A stretch of 64,000 bases of DNA, from positions 124,001 through 188,000 of the forward strand of contig CAVPVD010000005.1 in assembly GCA_963709155.1 (NCBI GenBank), written 5' to 3'. The notes under the pieces were generated by a model. That model was not told the DNA's origin. It saw only the letters and a program-made list of their open reading frames with translations, and made no database searches. Positions 58,012 through 64,000 of the stretch are shown here, piece by piece; the first letter of the stretch is position 1; each line of letters opens with the position of its first letter. Origin of the DNA: Bog-159 sp963709155 (lineage in GTDB: Bacteria > Acidobacteriota > Terriglobia > Bryobacterales > Bryobacteraceae). Position numbers and translations under genes: made by a program.

Positions 58012-61000
58012 CTAGAAAATCAACTTTAGCGCGAACTGTACCAGCCTCGGATCGCGCACCTGCAGCACCTTGCCGAATGTCCCCGTTCCCGGCAGCACAT
58101 TCCCGTTCGCATCCACCGCGCTGTCCGAGATATTTCCGTCCACCTTGGTGAACTGCGCATGATTGGCGATGTTGAAAAACTCCGCGCGGAATTCCAGTTT
58201 GTAATGCTCCTTCACAGTCGTGTCTTTCATCATGCTGAAATCCACGTTGTTGATGCCGGGTCCGCAGCAGACCGAGCGCGGTGAGTCTCCGATGGTGCCG
58301 TATTCCGCCGGCGTAAGCTGCTGGAAATCGGCCGTATTGAAGGCCAGATTTCCCGGCCCCCGTGGATTCAGTTTTTGCATCGCAGCCACCTGGTTCGGTT
58401 CGCCCGGGTAATAGAAAAAGGAGCTGTCCATCAACTCCAGATCCGACGACGATTCGATCGGCACCGGAAATCCGTTCTGGAATGTTACGATACCCGAACT
58501 CTGCCAGCCGTTGAACACTTTATCGGCGAAGCCGTGTATGTCCATGTGCGGGAACTGGTAAACGTAGCTGAATACCAACCGGTTCCGCGCATCGAACAGC
58601 GAAAGCGCGCGGCTGTCTCTGAAATTCAGGGGATTCAGCATGCTTTCAAAGCTCGAAGCATCGTCGATCGACTTGCTGAACGTGTAAGCCGCCTGGAATT
58701 GCAGCCCGTGCGAGAAACGCTTCTCCGCGCTCACTTGTAGGGAGTTGTAATTCGAGTTGGCCACCGTGTTCTCGGTGAAAATGCTCGAAAACACCGGCAC
58801 GCCATCCGCCGGGCAACCAGTCCCCGTCAACGGATTGCAGTTCGGCGAAGAGTACTTGCGCAATCCCACCAGCGTGATGGGATTGGCATTCGGTCCCGTC
58901 ACCGTCGGTTGCGGGCCATACGGCAGGTGCAGCGTGAATCCCGCCGGAATCTCACCGGCCCCAATGGTGAACGACGAATCCGCATAGAACGGACCGCATG
59001 CCAGCGAACTATCGCCTGTCAGGTTCGAAAGATTGTTCAGGTCCAGGCAGGTTTGCGCGTCGCCGTAGTTCAAGTCGTAGGATGCCAGCAGCCGGTGCGC
59101 CTGCGTTCCCACGTAGCCGATCTGAAACAGGATGTCGCTGGGCAGCTCCCGTTGGATAGTGAAGTTGTACTGCTCGGAGTATTGCGTGCGCATGTTCGGC
59201 TGGAATTGCCCGTACAACAAAATCGGCCGGTAAGAAGACCAATCCACGGGTTGCCCCCGCACCGGGTTTAGAATGCCGTTGAACGGGTTCGGCGATACCG
59301 TCCCGTTCTGCCCTACGAAGGGCGTGTTGAACAAGGGGTTCGCCAGCGTGGTGCTGCCCCCGAACGGCGGCTCCGCGCTGAACTGCTCCAGCACCAGTTG
59401 CTCGATGGGATTGTAGAAGATGCCCCATCCCGCGCGGAGGCTCGTCTTGCCCGGCGCGCCCACCAGTTTTTGCCAGAATCCGGAACTCGCCGATGGACTC
59501 CACGCCAGCCCGATCCGCGGCGCAAACGCCTTGTAGTAAGTCTGCGTCATCCCGTTGGGAATCCCGGTGTCCCCCGGAAAAACCAGCCCCAACGGAAACA
59601 CCGCATTGGCCGGCCCGTTCTCGCTGCAATCGGTGGACCCATACTGCGCCACCAGCGGATTATCCGGCGCAAGCTGGCAGGGATAAATGGTGGTGGCCTG
59701 TCCCGGACGGAAAGTCTGCACGTGATGCCCGATGTCCGTCAGCGGCGTGTCCAGTTCCCAGCGCAGGCCATAGTTCAGCGTCAGGTTCGAGCGAATCTTC
59801 CAGCTATCCTGCGCGAAGAGGTACAGCGCCGTGCTGCGCACATTCTCGTGCTGTGCCGATCCTTGCGTATAGGTGTTCGGCAGCCCCAACAGGTAATCCG
59901 GGTAAACATCGTCGGATCCCACGTCGTTGGTGCCGCCGCTGGTAAACGAGTAGGAGCCGTTCACGTTGTAGTAAAGCGTCTGATCGAAGCGCATCCGCCG
60001 CACGTCCACGCCGAACTTCAGGCTATGCGCGCCCATCACCTTGCTCAGGCTGTCGGACCATTGAAAGCTGTTGCCGATCTGTGGCAGCTCTCCCTCGAAA
60101 TTGTTGCCGATGGAGAATCCGCCGGAGGCCGAGATGGAGGGCACGCCCTCGTGGTTCGCCCCCAGGTTCGGCGTGATGCCATACTGCGGATTCGCCGGAT
60201 CGGAGAAGCAGCTGGCCGCCGGCACCGCCGTCCCGCAAACATTCTGCACCAATTGCGTATTCTGCGGATGGTTGTAGCTGAGCTGCCCTTCGCGGAAATA
60301 CGTGAAGCGCGCCTCGTTCACCACCGTGGGCGTGGCCGTCCACGTTTCGCTCAGGTTGAACTGCTGGTTGCGCGTCCCATAGGAGGCCCCGAACCCCGGC
60401 AGGTTGGCGCCTGCCGCTTCAAAGGTGGAAAACGGCTGCAACTGCGTGTCGTTGTCGAAATAGTAATAGAAACTTAACTGGTGGTGGTCGCTGATGTGCT
60501 GATCCAGCCGCACCGTGGATTGAATCCCCTTTTCCGACTGGTTCGCCACCGTCTGGTAGATGTTGCCGCCGCCGTTGGGAAGCGGCACGTAACGATTCAT
60601 CAGGGCCGCCGCCGTCGGGTCGAAGCACTGCGTCGGGATCTGGTTATTCGGAAAAATCGCGGCCCATGCGGTTCCCGCCGCGATCGGCGCGCCGCCCTCG
60701 CCCGCCACCGCCGTCGCGCATCCCGGCCGGTTGTTCATCGCATTCGCCAAATAGTTGTCGGTCAAAGTGCCGCTGAAGGTGTCCTGCGGTCCCGTGGGCA
60801 ACTGCGAAAAATCGCCGTTCCGTTCCGCGGCGGTCGGCACCGTGATCAGGTCCGAAGGAATGCCCTGCACGATCTGGCGGTCTTCCACGGAAGCGAAGAA
60901 GAAAGTCTTGTTCTTCCGGATCGGCCCGCCGAACGTGCCCCCAAACTGGTTCTGATGAAAATCCGGCCTGGTTGAATCGAAAAAGCCGCGCGCGTCCAGA

Positions 61001-61782
61001 TCCGTATTGCGAAAGAACTCGTAAGCGTCGCCATGGAATTCGTTGGTGCCGCCCTTGGTCACCACGTTCACCACCGAACCCGAATTCCGCCCGAATTCGG
61101 CGTCGAAAGTATTGGTCAGGACGCGGAATTCCTCGATCGTGTCGGGCGAAGGTTCCACCGCCGGAATCGCCACGAACTGGTCGTTGGCATCGCCCCCGTT
61201 TACGTTGAAATTGTTGGCCCGCCCGCGCCCGCCATTCACCGAGACCACGCCCGCGTTGTCGCTGCCCGCGAACAGCGAATATCCCTGTTGCGACTGCACG
61301 CCCGGCTGCAGTTGTAGCAACTGGTAGGTGTCGCGCGTATTCAGCGGTAGATTCACCACCGCGCGCGAATTCATCACCGCGCCCAACTGCGTGCTGGTGG
61401 TCTCCACCAGCGCGGCCTCGGCTTCGGCCGTGATGGTCTGGGTCACTTCCCCGATTTCGAGCGCGGCATCCACCACGGCCACGTGTCCCAGCGTGATCCC
61501 CACGTGCTGGACGAACTTCTTGAAGCCCGCCGTCTCCACCTCCACCGTATAGGACCCTACCGCGAGCGCCGCCATGAAGAAGTCGCCTTTGGCGTCCGAA
61601 GTGGCCGCGCGAACGGTGTTGGTCCCCTCCAGCGTGGCTTTCACGCTCGCGCCCGCGATCACCAGGCCGGACGGATCCTTAACCGTCCCCCTCAGGTCGC
61701 CCGTGGTTTGGGCAAACAAACCCGAAGCGGCCAAAAATCCGCACACCAGCAGGACAGCGGCCTTCCCTTTACCGATGGACAT
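58012..61782 (-). CDS. TonB-dependent receptor with carboxypeptidase-regulatory domain (Oar-like)
   Basis: A 1,256-residue protein with a strong Shine-Dalgarno (AAAGGAGG) before the ATG at 61782. A signal peptide (AAVLLVCGFLAASGLFAQ) precedes a CarboxypepD_reg domain at about 28-108 (GTVKDPSGLVIAGASVKATLEG), then a plug (NSRAVVNLPLNTRDTYQLL ... VNGGRGRANNFNVNGGD) and a barrel ending QFALKLIF. No TonB box is evident. It is intact, unlike the neighbour at 54184-57451. Such receptors are abundant in Acidobacteria and may take up plant polysaccharide fragments. Confidence 0.94.
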   Translation of the reverse strand: MSIGKGKAAVLLVCGFLAASGLFAQTTGDLRGTVKDPSGLVIAGASVKATLEGTNTVRAATSDAKGDFFMAALAVGSYTVEVETAGFKKFVQHVGITLGHVAVVDAALEIGEVTQTITAEAEAALVETTSTQLGAVMNSRAVVNLPLNTRDTYQLLQLQPGVQSQQGYSLFAGSDNAGVVSVNGGRGRANNFNVNGGDANDQFVAIPAVEPSPDTIEEFRVLTNTFDAEFGRNSGSVVNVVTKGGTNEFHGDAYEFFRNTDLDARGFFDSTRPDFHQNQFGGTFGGPIRKNKTFFFASVEDRQIVQGIPSDLITVPTAAERNGDFSQLPTGPQDTFSGTLTDNYLANAMNNRPGCATAVAGEGGAPIAAGTAWAAIFPNNQIPTQCFDPTAAALMNRYVPLPNGGGNIYQTVANQSEKGIQSTVRLDQHISDHHQLSFYYYFDNDTQLQPFSTFEAAGANLPGFGASYGTRNQQFNLSETWTATPTVVNEARFTYFREGQLSYNHPQNTQLVQNVCGTAVPAASCFSDPANPQYGITPNLGANHEGVPSISASGGFSIGNNFEGELPQIGNSFQWSDSLSKVMGAHSLKFGVDVRRMRFDQTLYYNVNGSYSFTSGGTNDVGSDDVYPDYLLGLPNTYTQGSAQHENVRSTALYLFAQDSWKIRSNLTLNYGLRWELDTPLTDIGHHVQTFRPGQATTIYPCQLAPDNPLVAQYGSTDCSENGPANAVFPLGLVFPGDTGIPNGMTQTYYKAFAPRIGLAWSPSASSGFWQKLVGAPGKTSLRAGWGIFYNPIEQLVLEQFSAEPPFGGSTTLANPLFNTPFVGQNGTVSPNPFNGILNPVRGQPVDWSSYRPILLYGQFQPNMRTQYSEQYNFTIQRELPSDILFQIGYVGTQAHRLLASYDLNYGDAQTCLDLNNLSNLTGDSSLACGPFYADSSFTIGAGEIPAGFTLHLPYGPQPTVTGPNANPITLVGLRKYSSPNCNPLTGTGCPADGVPVFSSIFTENTVANSNYNSLQVSAEKRFSHGLQFQAAYTFSKSIDDASSFESMLNPLNFRDSRALSLFDARNRLVFSYVYQFPHMDIHGFADKVFNGWQSSGIVTFQNGFPVPIESSSDLELMDSSFFYYPGEPNQVAAMQKLNPRGPGNLAFNTADFQQLTPAEYGTIGDSPRSVCCGPGINNVDFSMMKDTTVKEHYKLEFRAEFFNIANHAQFTKVDGNISDSAVDANGNVLPGTGTFGKVLQVRDPRLVQFALKLIF

Positions 61783-61889
61783 GCAGTTTCCTCCTTTTAT
61801 CAGGGGCGCGCACAGGGGCCCTGGAGTCTTGCGTGGAGTTGCCAAATCTGATCGGATTATTATGACACATCAGTGACGAAGTGCCGCAT

Positions 61890-61975
61890 GGAGGGCGGGC
61901 AATCATGCCCGCAGCCGCCTTTCAGGCGGCCAAGCCGGCTGGAAAGCCGGCTGCGGCCAGGATTGGCCGCCCCAC
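61890..61975 (+). repeat. Palindromic intergenic element, family A, copy 5 (full length)
   Basis: GGAGGGCGGGCAATCATGCC opens; the hairpins GCCGCCTTTCAGGCGGC and GCCGGCTGGAAAGCCGGC follow in the opposite order to copy 2; CCAGGATTGGCCGCCCCAC closes. It lies upstream of the TonB receptor gene, outside its probable promoter. Confidence 0.9.
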
Positions 61976-62047
61976 AAATTGGACTTTCCATCTTTGGCGG
62001 TGGCCCGGAGGACCTCGCAGGCCGCCTGCCGCGGACTACTTATTTGG

Positions 62048-64000
62048 CTACTGCACCCAGACGGTCGCGCCATTGTAGGTCACGCTGACCGTCGCCAGCG
62101 ACAGGGGAGTCAGCATAAATGGCGCAAAAGCGTTGATCTGCTGCGATTGCACGTACAGCAAGGGCGCCGCCTTCCCGTTGATCAGCACCTGCACGCCTCC
62201 CAATTCCGTGGGCAGCATTCCGTCAGCCGTCACTTGCGCGCCAATCCCCGCTGGCGGTCCCATTCCGAATCCCGTCAGCGTGATGGCCTCACCCGGCGCC
62301 AGCGCCTGCGCCCCGCTGTTGGGGTCGATCCCCGCGGTAAAGCTCGCCGCATTGAGAATTTCCGGCGATAAGCACGCCGCCGGCAGTGTCACGCCATCGC
62401 CGAAATCGAGATCCGCAAGCACCGCGGTGTTACCGCTGTTCGCCTCCACAGAAGCCGCCAGCTCCATCGAATCGGCAGTCGCATTCGCGAATCCGATCGG
62501 CGCGACCAAAAACGATTGTCCGAAGTAAGTGCGGTCGAGCAGATTGCCCTCCGCGCCCAGATGCGTGACCACCGTCGGATACTGCCCGTAGAAGCATGGC
62601 TGCGGCGCCGAAGCCGTCACCGGAAATCCCGGACCGCTCACGCCGGCGGCGTAAAGGCCCCCCATTCCATCCGGCATCACCCGTATAGCGGAGCCCACCG
62701 AAAAGCCCGTATCGATCAGATAAGTGGAATAAAGCAATCCAAACTCCAGCGATAGCTTGGCCGCGAAACCTCCCGGTTCGATGGCCCAAGGCGGCAGCAA
62801 AGCCTGCGGCAAATACGATCCCGCCGTCGTCGGGAAATCGAACGAGAAGGTCGTGCCACTTATATAAACGTTCCCCGCCGCATCCAGTTGGATCGACGAG
62901 GCCCCATCGATTTGGCTGCCTCCCAGATACGTCGCCCGCGCCACATTTCCAGCCCCGTCCAGCTTCTCGACGAAAGCATCCCCCTGGCCCCCGGGAGACG
63001 TTTGTGCGGCGCCGGCCGTCGTGCTGAGAGCCGACTGCGTCGTTCCCGCAACGTAAGCGTTGCCCGCCGCATCCACCGTCAGGGCTCCTACTGCGAAGCC
63101 GGTAAGTGTAACGTTGTAGAGCGGCGCCGACCCCTTCTCGTTGAGCTTGATCAGGAAGTCCTGTACCGCGCCAGGGCCCGCTATATAGGCGTTGCCCTGT
63201 GTGTCGGCCGCCACGGATGGCTTCGGTGTAAAGGCCGCGTTGTTGCGCGTTGCCGGATACGGCGTCGCACCCGGAATCAGCGTCGAATAAACGAATTTGC
63301 TCCCATTCGGGCTGAGTTTCACCGCAAACATACCCGCGCCGCTGCCCGTCAGATAAGTTCCGCCGGTCGTGGGAAACTTTCCGCTCGTGTAACCCACCAC
63401 ATCGACGTTTCCCGCCGCATCCACCGCAATGCCGGTTCCTCCGTCGTTTGTATAGCCGCCCAGGTAAGTCGCCCAAAGCACGGTATGGGTCCCGGCCTGG
63501 ATCTTGAGCGCGAACGCCGCCGTACACGGGATCGATGGTTGCGGACCGAAAAACGTCGGCTGCGCGCACAGCACCCCCGGATACTGCGGCTGCGCGCTGC
63601 CTTGCGTGGCGGACAGAGCGCCGGTCGTGGTGCCGGTCAGATAGATGTTTCCCTGCGCGTCAGCGGCGATCGCCGCCGTGCCCGGTGGCACGTTAGCCGT
63701 GGACAAGGTGCTGCGCCATCGCAGCGAGCCGCGGCTATCGTCATAACCAGCGCGGCAATGAGTGTAGACGGAATGCTCGAGTGAAGCGGTCGCATACTGA
63801 CCTCTGGCATCAAGTATACGCGCACCGCTGGCAAATAATTGCCGGTACGGTACCATTCCCGCACTGACCCACACGTTCGCGCCGTCGTAGGCTAGGACAT
63901 ACGGAGCAGCCCGAACGCCGAAGTTGGTGGTGGTGTTCGCGGCGAACCAGCGGAGCTGGGCCACAGCCAGTGGATTGGGGGCCGGAGTGCCTGCGAAGCC
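62048..64000 (-). CDS. SBBP beta-propeller protein with TIGR03437-type C-terminal domain; 5' end off window or frameshifted
   Basis: The open frame runs off the right edge. From about 63720 it has repeated propeller strands (AAIAADAQGNIYLTGTTTG, AVDAAGNVDVVGYTSGKFPT, TVDAAGNAYVAGTTQS, QLDAAGNVYISGTTFSFDFPT), as in SBBP repeats. The last 90 residues (ILNAASFTAGIDPNSGAQAL ... VSVTYNGATVWVQ) match the TIGR03437 domain typical of Solibacter secreted proteins. A signal peptide for this protein lies in another frame, starting at 63795, so a one-base deletion near 63728 probably disrupts it. Bases 63796-64000 then look like part of another gene (AYDGANVWVSAG). Confidence 0.8.
   Translation of the reverse strand, partial: GFAGTPAPNPLAVAQLRWFAANTTTNFGVRAAPYVLAYDGANVWVSAGMVPYRQLFASGARILDARGQYATASLEHSVYTHCRAGYDDSRGSLRWRSTLSTANVPPGTAAIAADAQGNIYLTGTTTGALSATQGSAQPQYPGVLCAQPTFFGPQPSIPCTAAFALKIQAGTHTVLWATYLGGYTNDGGTGIAVDAAGNVDVVGYTSGKFPTTGGTYLTGSGAGMFAVKLSPNGSKFVYSTLIPGATPYPATRNNAAFTPKPSVAADTQGNAYIAGPGAVQDFLIKLNEKGSAPLYNVTLTGFAVGALTVDAAGNAYVAGTTQSALSTTAGAAQTSPGGQGDAFVEKLDGAGNVARATYLGGSQIDGASSIQLDAAGNVYISGTTFSFDFPTTAGSYLPQALLPPWAIEPGGFAAKLSLEFGLLYSTYLIDTGFSVGSAIRVMPDGMGGLYAAGVSGPGFPVTASAPQPCFYGQYPTVVTHLGAEGNLLDRTYFGQSFLVAPIGFANATADSMELAASVEANSGNTAVLADLDFGDGVTLPAACLSPEILNAASFTAGIDPNSGAQALAPGEAITLTGFGMGPPAGIGAQVTADGMLPTELGGVQVLINGKAAPLLYVQSQQINAFAPFMLTPLSLATVSVTYNGATVWVQ
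63728..63795 (-). other. Out-of-frame signal peptide of the SBBP protein
   Basis: ATG at 63795, preceded by AGAGGT 5 bases upstream, begins MRPLHSSIPSTLIAALVMTI and then AAA. This is a classic signal peptide, but the frame then ends without propeller sequence. Adding one base after GCCGCGGC would join it to SLRWRSTLS, the mature start of the propeller. Confidence 0.6.

Noticed and set aside
61873..62088. Small open frames encoding GGQSCPQPPF-like peptides in intergenic repeats
   Set aside because: They are translations of the palindromic element and recur at each copy; no ribosome site or conserved protein.
1..64000. tRNA, rRNA or CRISPR arrays
   Set aside because: No cloverleaf-like T-loop sequences in intergenic regions and no regularly spaced direct repeats were seen; the repeated elements are irregularly placed palindromes.

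Overview
The window reads as a chromosome segment of a GC-rich Acidobacteriota, most likely the Solibacter/Bryobacter lineage (Bryobacterales). The evidence is: an orphan MacB-like ADOP permease, two very large TonB-dependent receptors with an N-terminal carboxypeptidase-regulatory domain, an SBBP beta-propeller protein ending in a TIGR03437-type domain, a GloVer-repeat protein, and a dispersed palindromic intergenic element present in several copies. I found no rRNA, tRNA, phage, insertion sequence or CRISPR array.

Layout. 1-2.2 kb: the end of a clan-A-like glycosidase, a GNAT acetyltransferase and a cupin. 2.2-12.7 kb: a ten-gene plus-strand operon for a cell-surface polysaccharide: nucleotide-sugar genes rfbA-rfbC-rfbB, three GT4 glycosyltransferases, a DUF3108 protein, a glycosyltransferase-methyltransferase fusion, an ABC-2 permease carrying its own N-terminal beta-sandwich, and a VTT/DedA-like protein. 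A flippase-like LPG_synthase_TM protein lies convergent. 13.9-26.4 kb: an S58 peptidase, a type II toxin-antitoxin pair with a nonsense-disrupted toxin, DinB, a minus-strand operon (M16 peptidase, LemA, aldehyde dehydrogenase, FAH-fold enzyme), the ADOP permease, GT4 plus PhyH, and a response regulator-PP2C phosphatase. 26.6-32.3 kb: hpnE, two small secreted or unknown proteins, transketolase and a GloVer protein.

32.4-54 kb is mostly housekeeping: ileS-lspA-lgt-zinc-ribbon; purC-cvpA-fis-like-gph behind a near-consensus promoter; a channel-thioesterase-LolA-like operon diverging from a TIGR00300 (LOR/SDH)-queF-methyltransferase-CYTH operon; a Tat-exported Gfo/Idh protein; two GT-C-like membrane proteins on either side of a cytidylate-kinase/nuclease-like fusion, hpt and an M20 dipeptidase. 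54-64 kb: two Oar-type TonB receptors (one frameshifted), a lipoprotein cytochrome c, and an SBBP/TIGR03437 protein that runs off the right edge and also appears frameshifted.

Most genes sit in tight operons with ATGA/GTGA/TAATG junctions. Several first genes have a -10-like hexamer ending only 6 to 11 bases before the start codon and no Shine-Dalgarno, which suggests leaderless transcripts. The most interesting items are the kinase/nuclease-like fusion beside hpt, the permease with a built-in putative glycan-binding domain, the palindromic element family, and three recent-looking gene-disrupting mutations. I did not find a convincing entirely new multi-gene system. Function calls rest on recognised motifs and remembered families; no database search was run.
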